Source of the DNA: JBBIII01 sp037446575
GTDB lineage: Bacteria; Bacteroidota; Ignavibacteria; UBA10030
Direction: 5' to 3'
NCBI GenBank assembly: GCA_037446575.1
Contig: JBBIII010000044.1
Location: forward strand, 1-21,295
DNA length: 21,295 nt
Part shown: piece by piece, positions 13,667-21,295 of the stretch
How the letters are laid out: each line of letters starts with the position of its first letter
How positions within the stretch are numbered: the stretch's first letter is position 1
Notes under the pieces: generated by a model
The model's database searches: none
The model's input: the letters and a program-made list of their open reading frames with translations, nothing else
Told to the model about the DNA's origin: nothing
Position numbers and translations under genes: made by a program

Positions 13667-15856
13667 GTGTCAATCGTGAAAAAAGACGATAAAATATCGC
13701 TGCAATATATTAAGGGAATTGGTCCCAAAAGGGCGCAAACATTAGAAAAAAATAGTATAAAGAATATAAATGATCTTTTTTTATACTTTCCACGCGGATA
13801 TCTTGATAGAAGCCAAATAGTCCAAATCTCGGATTTACGTCTATTGGTTGAAAGAAATCAACCAGTTACAATATTCGCGGAAGTATATCGCCAAGAAGCG
13901 CGCCGCGCAAGGCGAAGCAATAAATTGATTTTTATTCTTACAGTTAAAGATGAAAGCGGATTTCTTAATTGTTTATGGTTCGAGGGATTTCGTTGGCTGC
14001 AAAATGCATTTGAAGTGGGCGAATTTTTAGCGCTATCAGCAGTTCCATCGCTCGATAAGCTTAATCGTACGCAATTTGTTCATCCGCAATTTGATCGACT
14101 TAAAAAAGCGGATGAAGATGAACCAGATTGGAATAAATTGTTCAATACAGGCGCTATTATACCTAAATATAAATCGAGCGCTGAACTGGAAAGAGTCGGA
14201 CTTGATAGCCATGGTTTTAGACACATAATAAATAATGCAATTAAGCATTATTCTGCACTTATCGAGGAAACGCTTTCACAATCTATTCTGCAAAAGCATC
14301 GACTATTTGATAAGAAAACAGCAATAGGCGCAATTCATTTTCCTGCAAATAATACTCAATTAGAAGCAGCTCGTTATAGACTAAAATTTGAAGAATTATT
14401 TTTCTTACAATTGATGCTTGCCCTAAAGAAAAATATTATGCAACGACAATTACGCGGATTCACTTATCATCACGAAGGAAGTTTTGCTAGGAAACTAGTT
14501 GATAGCTTAATATTTGAGCTGACAAAAGCGCAAAAAAAAGCGCTTAGAGAAATTGTAGATGATCTAAAATCGCCACATCCAATGCATCGCCTTTTACAAG
14601 GAGATGTCGGAAGTGGAAAAACTATTGTTGCGTTATGCGCCGCATTATTTGCAGTAGAACGAGGATTACAGGTCGCATTTATGGCGCCAACGGAAATTTT
14701 GGCTGAACAACATTACCGCACAATAAATGATTTGTTATCAAATGTTCCTGTTAACGTGCGTTTGCTTGTCGGAGGTCAACGTAAAAAAATACACGATGAA
14801 ATATTGGAAGATATACGGAAAGGAACTGTAAATATTACTGTAGGCACACATGCGCTTATAGAGGAAAATGTAGAGTTTGATAAATTAGGATTTATTATAA
14901 TGGATGAACAGCATAGATTCGGCGTAATGCAAAGGGCTAATCTGAGAAGTAAAGCAATTAATCCGGATGTTTTAGTTATGACTGCAACGCCGATACCACG
15001 TACATTAGCAATGACATTATACGGCGATTTGGACATATCTGTAATTGATGAAATGCCTGCTAATCGAAAACCGATAAAAACTGCCGTAAGATTTGAAAAA
15101 GATAAGAATCGCGTATATCAATTTATAAAGGAAGAAGTAAAAAACGGCAGACAAGCATACATTGTTTTTCCGTTAATAGAAGAATCAGAAAAAATAGATT
15201 TAAAAGCCGCCACTATTGAATACAATAAATTACAAAATGAAATATTTCCAGAATTTAAATTAAGCTTATTGCATGGAAGGATGAAGTCTGAAGTAAAAAA
15301 TGAAATAATGCAAAATTTTAAAGATGGAAAAATTCATATTCTTGTTTCAACTACTGTTATAGAGGTGGGGATTGATGTTCCGAATGCAACAATAATGGTG
15401 ATAGAAAATGCAGAGCGGTTTGGATTAGCTCAACTTCACCAATTGCGAGGAAGGGTAGGGCGCGGTTCAGATCAGTCATATTGTGTTTTAATTGCAAATT
15501 ATAGTTGGTTCGACGTAAGAAATAAATCCGATAATTTATTAGATATAAATGACGAGAAGGCGAAGGCAAAAATCCGGTTAAAGACTATGGAAGAAATAAC
15601 GGATGGATTTAAGATTTCTGAAGTTGATCTGAAATTAAGAGGACCTGGAGAATTTTTTGGCACGCGTCAGAGCGGTCTTCCGGAATTGCACATAGCAAAT
15701 ATTGTAGAAGATGAAAGAATTCTTTTAGAAGCGCGTAATGAAGCAAAAGATATTATTAAATTAGATCCTCATTTGAGGGATAAGTCAAACGAGTGCATCA
15801 GAAAACATTTTGAAGAGGCTTACAAAGAAATATTTCTACTTGGTAAAATAAGTTGA
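13667..15856 (+). CDS. recG: ATP-dependent DNA helicase RecG
   Basis: This 729-residue superfamily 2 helicase remodels stalled forks and branch-migrates Holliday junctions. The N-terminal part has the helix-hairpin-like YIKGIGPKRAQTL (14-26) and the OB-fold wedge domain (about 66-140). The motor domains carry Walker A GDVGSGKT (312-319), motif Ia APTEILAEQH, DEQHRFG (413-419), TATPIPRTL (439-447), the STTVIEVGIDVPNA stretch (561-574) and QLRGRVGRG (592-600). The RecG-specific C-terminal block has DLKLRGPGEFFGTRQSG (654-670). Length is normal. The start is GTG at 13667 or GTG at 13676; neither has an obvious ribosome binding site. It is transcribed divergently from the small membrane protein and is followed by a 220-bp spacer. 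Confidence 0.96.
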   Translation: MSIVKKDDKISLQYIKGIGPKRAQTLEKNSIKNINDLFLYFPRGYLDRSQIVQISDLRLLVERNQPVTIFAEVYRQEARRARRSNKLIFILTVKDESGFLNCLWFEGFRWLQNAFEVGEFLALSAVPSLDKLNRTQFVHPQFDRLKKADEDEPDWNKLFNTGAIIPKYKSSAELERVGLDSHGFRHIINNAIKHYSALIEETLSQSILQKHRLFDKKTAIGAIHFPANNTQLEAARYRLKFEELFFLQLMLALKKNIMQRQLRGFTYHHEGSFARKLVDSLIFELTKAQKKALREIVDDLKSPHPMHRLLQGDVGSGKTIVALCAALFAVERGLQVAFMAPTEILAEQHYRTINDLLSNVPVNVRLLVGGQRKKIHDEILEDIRKGTVNITVGTHALIEENVEFDKLGFIIMDEQHRFGVMQRANLRSKAINPDVLVMTATPIPRTLAMTLYGDLDISVIDEMPANRKPIKTAVRFEKDKNRVYQFIKEEVKNGRQAYIVFPLIEESEKIDLKAATIEYNKLQNEIFPEFKLSLLHGRMKSEVKNEIMQNFKDGKIHILVSTTVIEVGIDVPNATIMVIENAERFGLAQLHQLRGRVGRGSDQSYCVLIANYSWFDVRNKSDNLLDINDEKAKAKIRLKTMEEITDGFKISEVDLKLRGPGEFFGTRQSGLPELHIANIVEDERILLEARNEAKDIIKLDPHLRDKSNECIRKHFEEAYKEIFLLGKIS

Positions 15857-15998
15857 ATGGAATTAGAAAATAAAATCTAAATCCAAAAATCTAATCCTAA
15901 ATATTTCATTCAAATAATTTTAGCAACATCAACGGCTTCGTAGTAAAAAAGACATCGCTTACGAAAATAAAAAAATGTTGTAAAACACGGAAAAAAAC

Positions 15999-16026
15999 TT
16001 GACAACGAGTAATAAAGAGTTATATT
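15999..16026 (+). promoter_or_regulatory. Sigma-70-type promoter of the ATP-grasp/aminomutase operon
   Basis: A perfect -35 TTGACA (15999-16004) is separated by 16 bp from TATATT (16021-16026), giving a predicted start near 16033 and a leader of about 44 nt before the TTG codon at 16077. A 6-bp inverted repeat, GTATCA (16028-16033) and TGATAC (16049-16054), sits on the predicted start site and could be an operator. This is one of the two best promoters in the window. Confidence 0.75.
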
Positions 16027-16076
16027 AGTATCAGAATTTGTTGTTCATTGATACAGCAAAGAGATGAGTTCAACAT

Positions 16077-17207
16077 TTGAAAGGTCGATCTTACCGCTTG
16101 CTAAAGCGATTTAAAGTTGCTCTCGTCTTCAATATGAAAAAAGAAGATGCAGAGGAAATTTCGGAAAAGGTTAACAAACCGAAAAAAAACAGTTTGACGG
16201 TTTTGTACGCCGATGAGACAACGAAATTTCAACAGACGAAAGCAGATACATACGCAGAATGGGATACTGAAGAGACCATTCTCGCCGTGAAGACGGCGCT
16301 CGAACTGCATAACGATGTTATACTGATCGAAGCAAATGAGGAAGCTTACTTTAAGCTCCTCGATGCGCAACCAGATATTGTCTTCAATATTGCTGAAGGA
16401 TTTAGGGGACCTTCGAGAGAGGCACAAATTCCAGCTATGCTTGAGATGCTCGGAATTCCTTACACAGGTTCTGACCCGCTTACGCTTGGAATATGTTTAG
16501 ATAAATCACGCACAAAAGAAATACTATCATATTATAACATTCCGAATCCACAATTTGTTGTTATTGAAACAACGGAACAATTATCAAAATTCAATTTAGA
16601 ACTTCCCTGTATTGTGAAACCTTTGCATGAAGGCTCAAGCAAAGGAATCTTCGATTCATCCGTAATAAGGACGGAGGATGAATTGATTAAGCAAGTTAAA
16701 AGAGTATTAATTGAATATAATGAACCAGCGTTAGTAGAGAAGTTTTTAGATGGTCGCGAGTTCACTGTCGCATTACTTGGCAACGAGCCGGATTTAAAAG
16801 TTTTACCAATTGTGGAAATCAGATTTGATTCTTTGCCAGATGGCGTTAATCCTATATATTCATATGAAGCAAAGTGGATATGGGATTCGATCGAAAATCC
16901 CATTGATGTGCATGAATGTCCTGCGAATATTTCTGTAAAACTACAAAAAGGAATCGAAGATATTTGTCGTAAAGCATATAGAGTATTACGTTGCAGAGAT
17001 TGGTGCCGGATTGATATACGACTTGATAGTAATGGTCAACCAAATATTATTGAATTAAATCCATTGCCTGGGATTTTGCCTAATCCCGAGGAACATTCTT
17101 GTTTTCCACAGGCCGCCAGAGTGGCAGGCATTGATTATAATAAAATGATTAATTTAGTATTAGAAGCTGGAATTAAGAGAAATAATCTACATTGTTTGAT
17201 CGACTAA
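16077..17207 (+). CDS. D-Ala-D-Ala-ligase-like ATP-grasp enzyme (first of pair)
   Basis: This 376-residue ATP-grasp protein resembles D-Ala-D-Ala ligase but is probably not one. ATP-binding blocks are IVKPLHEGSSKGI (179-191), ALVEKFLDGREFTVALLGNE (218-237), CRIDIR (310-315) and IIELNPLPGILP (324-335), the last holding the metal-binding Glu/Asn. The HGxxGEDG signature of true Ddl is replaced by FNIAEGFRGPSREAQ (103-117), followed by the shared LGIPYTGSDPLTLGICLDK (125-143). The enzyme should activate a carboxylate as acyl-phosphate and join it to an amine. TTG at 16077 is the start: a stop lies just upstream in frame, and the first ATG (16134) falls after the conserved first strand RFKVALVFN. 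First gene of the operon; its stop abuts the second ATP-grasp gene. Confidence 0.85.
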   Translation: MKGRSYRLLKRFKVALVFNMKKEDAEEISEKVNKPKKNSLTVLYADETTKFQQTKADTYAEWDTEETILAVKTALELHNDVILIEANEEAYFKLLDAQPDIVFNIAEGFRGPSREAQIPAMLEMLGIPYTGSDPLTLGICLDKSRTKEILSYYNIPNPQFVVIETTEQLSKFNLELPCIVKPLHEGSSKGIFDSSVIRTEDELIKQVKRVLIEYNEPALVEKFLDGREFTVALLGNEPDLKVLPIVEIRFDSLPDGVNPIYSYEAKWIWDSIENPIDVHECPANISVKLQKGIEDICRKAYRVLRCRDWCRIDIRLDSNGQPNIIELNPLPGILPNPEEHSCFPQAARVAGIDYNKMINLVLEAGIKRNNLHCLID

Positions 17208-18308
17208 ATGACAAATAGCCAGACACCATATATTGCCGTAATTTTTAATGAACCGATAATTAATTCTGAGGAAAGAAAGTTTATTTCAGAATCTGGGCAA
17301 TTAAGCGGAATGTCGTCTTATAATGACATAATATCCAACGTAGGGGGTAATTTATTAGATTTATCGGAAATTGGCGTTATTGAGGAGCGCGAGCAGATCG
17401 AAAAAGTTCTTAAAGAAAGGGGCTATCAAACAAAGTTATTTAATATTAATAGCGATATAAAGCGTTTAATAAATTTTTTAGATGAAGAAAAACCGAATTT
17501 AATATTTAATTTATGCGAATCTTTAAAAGGGCTAGCTATACATGAAATGCATGTAGCCGCTCTTTATGAATTAATTGGAATTAATTATACAGGTGCGGGT
17601 TCACTTTCACTCGGCACTTGTTTAAATAAAGCACGTACTAAAGAACTTTTTAAAGCGCATAAAATTCCAACGGCGTCTTATAGAGTATATAATAGTGAAT
17701 CAGAAATAAATACTGATAATATAGATATAAGATTTCCTTTAATAGTAAAACCTTTGCGCGAAGATGCAAGTATTGGAATTGAAAATTCATCGATAGTGAA
17801 AAATGAAGAATCGCTTATTAGTCAAGTATCTCGTATAATCAAAGTGTATAAGCAACCAGCATTAGTAGAAGAATACATAGAAGGGCGCGAGCTGAATGTT
17901 GCAATTATAGGGAATGAAGACCCTTTAATACTGCCAATTAGTGAAATTGATTTTTCAACGTTACCCCCTGATTATCCAAAGATTGTAACTTACAATGCAA
18001 AATGGGTCGAGGGAACAGCGGAATATAATGGCACTGTTGGAATTTGTCCGGCGAAGTTAAGCACAAAAGTAGAAAATGAAGTCAAAGATATTGCGCTAAA
18101 TGCATATACATTAATGGAAATACGTGATTATGCAAGAGTGGATATACGGTTGGATAAATTAAATATGCCATACGTACTGGAAGTAAATCCCAATCCAGAT
18201 ATTTCTAGAGATTCTGGTTTTGCAAGATCGGCTCGGACTGCAGGATTATCTTATGAAGATATGATTACTAAAATTGTGGAAACTGCACTTGAACGAATTA
18301 AATATTAA
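17208..18308 (+). CDS. D-Ala-D-Ala-ligase-like ATP-grasp enzyme (second of pair)
   Basis: This 366-residue ATP-grasp protein is a divergent paralogue of the upstream gene. Shared blocks are LIFNLCESLKG (98-108) in place of the first enzyme's NIAEGFRG, IGINYTGAGSLSLGTCLNKA (123-142), PLIVKPLREDASIGI (177-191), ALVEEYIEGRELNVAIIGNE (218-237), ARVDIR (309-314) and YVLEVNPNPDIS (322-333). The usual NPxPG ending is NPNPD here, and the N-terminal 50 residues contain a longer segment absent from the first enzyme. Catalytic ATP and magnesium residues appear intact, so it should be an active carboxylate-amine ligase with a different substrate. ATG follows the previous stop with no gap, and the GNAT gene starts 2 nt after its own stop. 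D-Ala-D-Ala ligase function is unlikely. Confidence 0.85.
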   Translation: MTNSQTPYIAVIFNEPIINSEERKFISESGQLSGMSSYNDIISNVGGNLLDLSEIGVIEEREQIEKVLKERGYQTKLFNINSDIKRLINFLDEEKPNLIFNLCESLKGLAIHEMHVAALYELIGINYTGAGSLSLGTCLNKARTKELFKAHKIPTASYRVYNSESEINTDNIDIRFPLIVKPLREDASIGIENSSIVKNEESLISQVSRIIKVYKQPALVEEYIEGRELNVAIIGNEDPLILPISEIDFSTLPPDYPKIVTYNAKWVEGTAEYNGTVGICPAKLSTKVENEVKDIALNAYTLMEIRDYARVDIRLDKLNMPYVLEVNPNPDISRDSGFARSARTAGLSYEDMITKIVETALERIKY

Positions 18309-18310
18309 TA

Positions 18311-18784
18311 ATGCCGATTAAAAAATTTGAAAAAGGAGATATTAGCCAGCTTGCCGAAATTGTTCGTGAGACGAAGGTTTTTCGCGATGAAGAAATTGCC
18401 GTAGCAATAGAACTTATGGAAATTGCAGCAAACGATAAAGATCAAAAGGATTATTTATTGTATTCGTACGTTGATGATTCAGGAACTGTACAAGGATATT
18501 ATTGCGTAGGTCCAACGCCAATGACAAAATCAACCTACGATTTGTATTGGATAGCAGTTCATCCTAAAATGCATAGGAAAAAAATTGGGCATGAATTGCT
18601 AGAACATTGTGAGGAGATAGTAAAAGCTAATGAGGGCAAACTGCTTGTAGTAGAGACATCTTCACAGGCAAAGTATGAACCAACACGAAAATTTTATTTA
18701 CGACATCATTATACAGAAACTGCACGTATTAAAGATTATTACTCAAAAGGCGACGATCTCGTCATATATACTAAATACTTTTAA
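18311..18784 (+). CDS. GNAT-family N-acetyltransferase
   Basis: This 157-residue protein covers a single GNAT fold. Motif A with the acetyl-CoA pyrophosphate loop is WIAVHPKMHRKKIGHELLEH (80-99), and the C-terminal motif YEPTRKFYLRHHYTETARI (122-140) holds the usual Tyr of FY. It would transfer an acyl group from acyl-CoA to an amine. Its place directly before an aminomutase of the lysine 2,3-aminomutase family recalls the ablA/ablB pair, where AblB acetylates the ε-amine of beta-lysine. This protein is, however, far shorter than AblB (about 270 residues as I recall), so it may be an unrelated GNAT doing a similar job. Start ATG lies 2 nt after the ATP-grasp stop; no strong ribosome binding site is seen, which suggests translational coupling. 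Confidence 0.85.
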   Translation: MPIKKFEKGDISQLAEIVRETKVFRDEEIAVAIELMEIAANDKDQKDYLLYSYVDDSGTVQGYYCVGPTPMTKSTYDLYWIAVHPKMHRKKIGHELLEHCEEIVKANEGKLLVVETSSQAKYEPTRKFYLRHHYTETARIKDYYSKGDDLVIYTKYF

Positions 18785-18802
18785 GGAGCTAATGAATTCT
18801 AT

Positions 18803-19978
18803 ATGGAACTATGGCAAGAAATGTTGAGGCAAAGCGTTGACAGCGCTAAAGATTTGGTTGAACGGTTCGGCTTTGATAAAGAGACCGCAGAAAAACTGAA
18901 TAAATTTTTCCATATTCGTATAAATCCATATTATTTAAGTTTGATTCGCTATCCAAACGATCCAATCTGGCGTCAGTGTATTCCGGATGCAATCGAGTTG
19001 CAGGATGAAAAAGCTCCAGAAGATCCGCTAAATGAAGATGGCGATAGTCCTGTACCAAGCATAACACATCGGTATCCGGATAGAGCACTTTTTTTGATTA
19101 CAAGTCAATGTTCGATGTACTGTCGGTTTTGCACACGGAAACGAAAAGTTAGCGATTCGACAAAAATCAACGCAAAATATATACAAAGGGGATTGGAATA
19201 CTTATCAGCACATCCAGAGATTAGAGATGTGGTAATTTCTGGGGGCGATCCTTTGATGGTTACTGATTATGCGCTGGAAAAAGTTCTTGCGAGCTTACGA
19301 GATATTCCACATATAGAAATAATAAGAATCGGAACAAAAATGCCGAGCGTTCTTCCTCAGCGTATTACAATTAAACTTTGCAAAATGCTGAAGAAATATC
19401 ATCCGATATATATTAATACTCATTTTAATCATCCTTGGGAATGTACACCAGAAGCAGAACGAGCTTGTGCTTTGCTTGCCGATGTCGGGATACCATTAGG
19501 CAATCAAGCGGTTTTGATGAAGGGAGTAAATGATGACCCAGAGGTAATGCTTGAGTTGCACCGAAAATTATTAAAGATGAGAGTTAAACCATATTATATT
19601 TACCAAGCTGATCTTACAAAAGGAACAAATCATTTCAGAACGCCGGTCCGAGTCGGGTTGGAAATTATGGATAAGTTGCGTGGACATACATCTGGATTGG
19701 CAATTCCATATTATGTCATTGATGCTCCGGGTGGCGGCGGCAAAATTCCATTATTGCCACAGTATGTCTTAGGAAGAAATGGTAAAGATATTATACTTCG
19801 TAATTATAAATATGAAATTTATACATATCCGGATGTCGAAGAGACGATTGTAGAACAACATCCGGTAGAAAATAAATATTTGCGAAAACGTCATAATGGA
19901 AGACGCAAACCAGTTATAATTTCAGATACAACTGAGGAAAACGGCGAAAAAGTTGTCGTAGAACAAATTGGAAAGTAG
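18803..19978 (+). CDS. kamA: Lysine 2,3-aminomutase family radical SAM/PLP enzyme
   Basis: This 391-residue enzyme should interconvert L-lysine and beta-lysine. The radical SAM cluster motif is CSMYCRFC (C103, C107, C110), followed by TRKRKV, where the first Arg is the family's carboxylate binder. The PLP lysine is K314 in DAPGGGGKIPLLP. Both acidic residues that recognise the lysine side-chain amine in known lysine aminomutases are present: D270 in YYIYQADL and D307 in VIDAPGGGG. This favours lysine over glutamate as substrate. The C-terminal tail (about 345-391) is charged and less conserved. AAGGAG lies 14 nt before the ATG, a loose spacing, and an out-of-frame ATG at 18792 sits between them. 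Last gene of the operon; a strong terminator follows 18 nt after the stop. Confidence 0.9.
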   Translation: MELWQEMLRQSVDSAKDLVERFGFDKETAEKLNKFFHIRINPYYLSLIRYPNDPIWRQCIPDAIELQDEKAPEDPLNEDGDSPVPSITHRYPDRALFLITSQCSMYCRFCTRKRKVSDSTKINAKYIQRGLEYLSAHPEIRDVVISGGDPLMVTDYALEKVLASLRDIPHIEIIRIGTKMPSVLPQRITIKLCKMLKKYHPIYINTHFNHPWECTPEAERACALLADVGIPLGNQAVLMKGVNDDPEVMLELHRKLLKMRVKPYYIYQADLTKGTNHFRTPVRVGLEIMDKLRGHTSGLAIPYYVIDAPGGGGKIPLLPQYVLGRNGKDIILRNYKYEIYTYPDVEETIVEQHPVENKYLRKRHNGRRKPVIISDTTEENGEKVVVEQIGK

Positions 19979-19996
19979 CATAACGATTAGTAAATT

Positions 19997-20029
19997 AAGC
20001 CCGTGGAGATTTTTCACGGGCTTTTTAGT
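19997..20029 (+). terminator. Strong intrinsic terminator after kamA
   Basis: AAGCCCGTG (19997-20005) and CACGGGCTT (20015-20023) form a perfect 9-bp G+C-rich stem with a 9-nt loop, followed by TTTTTAGTTT. This is a clear rho-independent terminator and marks the 3' end of the four-gene operon. Confidence 0.93.
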
Positions 20030-20057
20030 TTATTTTGAAATATGAAAGGACTAAATT

Positions 20058-21257
20058 ATGGCGCAAGTTGATGCTATGCTAAAGGAAATTCGAGAAGCGT
20101 TAAAGTCGGAAAATATAGACGGCTGGTTATTGTATAATTTTCGCGATTCAAATGTGATTGCTACAAGAATTCTTAATCTTCCTACACACGTCATGTGCAC
20201 AAGGAGATATTTTTATTTTATTCCCGCTAATGGCGAACCAAGAAAATTAGTTCATAGAATTGAAGAATCGAATTTAGATTCATTGCCAGGTGATAAGAGG
20301 ATTTATCTAAGCTGGCGTTCGCTTGAAGAAGAATTAGCGTTACTGCTTAAAGATTCAAGAAGAATTGCTATGGAATATTCTCCAAATTGTTCTATTCCAT
20401 ACGTCTCAACAGTTGATGCGGGAACGGTCGAATTGATTAGAAAAGCAGGCGTTGAAGTTGTGTCTTCTGCAAATTTAATCCAATATTTTGAGGCGAGGTG
20501 GGATGAAGAACAACTTAATTCACATATTGAAGCGGCAAATCACTTAAGGCAGATAGTGAATTTGACCTTTGGCTTTATTCGAGAAAAAATTAAATCGAAT
20601 ATAAAAATTACAGAATACGATGTCCAACAATTTATGTTAACAGAATTTAAAGAACGCGGTCTTGTTACATCGAGCGATCCTAATTGTTCGGTAAATGCCA
20701 ACAGCGCAAATCCGCATTATGAACCAACGAAGGAATTAAACACAATTTTAAAAAAAGGCGATTATGTCTTAATAGATTTGTGGGCGAAGAAGAATAAACT
20801 TAGTTCAGTATTTGCAGACATCACCTGGATGGGATATATAGGAGAAACAGTACCAAATGAATTTGAAAACATATTTCAAATTGTAAAAGGTGGACGAGAC
20901 GCAGCGTTGAATTTCGTTTCTACGTCAATTACATCGAAGAAAACAATCCGAGGTTATGAAGTTGATGATACAGCAAGAAATTACATAGCGAAACATGGAT
21001 ATGGTGAGTATTTCATCCACAGAACAGGTCATTCGATTGGCGAACAGGTGCATGGGAATGGAGCAAATTTAGATAATCTGGAAACAAAAGATGAAAGAAT
21101 GATCATTCCGCAAACTTGTTTTTCAATTGAGCCGGGAATTTATTTGAGAGATAGATTTGGAGTACGAAGCGAAATAGATGTATATATATCTGAAAATAAT
21201 GAAGTAATTGTAACGGGATTGCCTAAGCAAGAGCATGTAATAACGATACTTGCATAA
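20058..21257 (+). CDS. M24-family metallopeptidase (aminopeptidase P/prolidase type)
   Basis: The 399-residue protein has a creatinase-like N-terminal domain (about 1-150) and a pita-bread catalytic domain (about 155-399). The five dinuclear metal ligands of M24 are present: D240 (VLIDLW), D254 (VFADITW), H325 (HRTGHSIG), E358 (FSIEPGIYL) and E372 (VRSEIDVYI). H220 in SANPHYEP fits the conserved substrate-site histidine. It has no signal peptide, so it acts in the cytoplasm, probably on dipeptides or N-terminal Xaa-Pro bonds. AAAGGA 7 nt before the ATG is a good ribosome binding site. The upstream terminator separates it from the aminomutase operon, so it depends on partial read-through or on an unseen promoter. 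A role in turning over a product of that operon is possible but only inferred. Confidence 0.88.
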   Translation: MAQVDAMLKEIREALKSENIDGWLLYNFRDSNVIATRILNLPTHVMCTRRYFYFIPANGEPRKLVHRIEESNLDSLPGDKRIYLSWRSLEEELALLLKDSRRIAMEYSPNCSIPYVSTVDAGTVELIRKAGVEVVSSANLIQYFEARWDEEQLNSHIEAANHLRQIVNLTFGFIREKIKSNIKITEYDVQQFMLTEFKERGLVTSSDPNCSVNANSANPHYEPTKELNTILKKGDYVLIDLWAKKNKLSSVFADITWMGYIGETVPNEFENIFQIVKGGRDAALNFVSTSITSKKTIRGYEVDDTARNYIAKHGYGEYFIHRTGHSIGEQVHGNGANLDNLETKDERMIIPQTCFSIEPGIYLRDRFGVRSEIDVYISENNEVIVTGLPKQEHVITILA

Positions 21258-21265
21258 AATTTTCC

Positions 21266-21294
21266 TTGACAGTTATAGAATAAAATAATAGAAT
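21266..21294 (+). promoter_or_regulatory. Sigma-70-type promoter for a gene beyond the window
   Basis: TTGACA (21266-21271), a 17-bp spacer and TAGAAT (21289-21294) make a near-consensus promoter starting 9 nt after the M24 peptidase stop. It points right, so a new transcription unit should begin just outside the window. Confidence 0.7.
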
Positions 21295-21295
21295 T

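Noticed and set aside
13551..13673. N-terminal extension of the minus-strand membrane protein to 13673.
   Set aside because: It would overlap the recG start and place a 41-residue aromatic leader before an otherwise standard signal peptide with its own ribosome binding site.
15937..15965. TTCGTA...TACGAA inverted repeat after recG as a terminator.
   Set aside because: A 6-bp stem with a 17-nt loop and no T run; the spacer is not long enough to suggest a hidden gene, and I see nothing else in it before the promoter at 15999.
16077..18308. Annotating the ATP-grasp pair as D-alanine-D-alanine ligases (ddl).
   Set aside because: The HGxxGEDG signature is absent in both and the operon context is beta-lysine chemistry, not cell-wall precursor synthesis.

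Overview
The window reads as ordinary chromosomal DNA from an A+T-rich Gram-negative bacterium of the Bacteroidota/Chlorobiota (FCB) side, most likely Ignavibacteria-like. Four signs support this. The secreted protease at 9549-11462 ends in a type IX secretion (Por) sorting domain with the YPNPFNPAT signature. KdsB (Kdo activation for LPS) implies an outer membrane. Several ribosome binding sites are strong, including a near-perfect AAAGGAGGTG, and two promoters have the TTGACA/TATAAT-like form; both are less expected in class Bacteroidia. GTG and TTG starts are used several times. No rRNA, tRNA, IS element, phage gene or CRISPR array is visible.

Layout. A minus-strand four-helix membrane protein (118-630) diverges from a free-standing AlaX-type tRNA editing protein (711-1172). 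A compact plus-strand run follows: TPR-like protein, EamA exporter, TrmH-type methyltransferase, unknown two-helix membrane protein and a NamZ/DUF1343 exo-muramidase (1293-5275). Next come a PlsC-type acyltransferase, GatC, KdsB and CTP synthase (5529-8933); CTP synthase makes the nucleotide that KdsB consumes. After these is a translationally coupled pair of secreted proteins, an unknown signal-peptide protein and a matrixin-like metalloprotease (8959-11462), then a TPR lipoprotein resembling CpoB/YbgF (11501-12415).

A gene-poor stretch (12416-13028) holds several inverted repeats and a short open frame that may be a decayed receiver domain. A minus-strand signal-peptide/membrane protein (13029-13550) diverges from recG (13667-15856).

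The most interesting part is a four-gene operon at 16077-19978. It is bounded by a clear TTGACA-16-TATATT promoter and a clear intrinsic terminator. It encodes two different D-Ala-D-Ala-ligase-like ATP-grasp enzymes, a short GNAT acetyltransferase and a lysine 2,3-aminomutase family radical SAM/PLP enzyme with its cofactor and lysine-recognition residues intact. The simplest reading is that lysine is converted to beta-lysine, which is then acetylated and/or joined to other carboxylates by the ATP-grasp pair. The product could be an Nε-acetyl-beta-lysine-like solute or a small beta-amino-acid peptide. An M24 (aminopeptidase P/prolidase-type) peptidase follows the terminator, and the window ends on a second strong promoter for a gene outside it.
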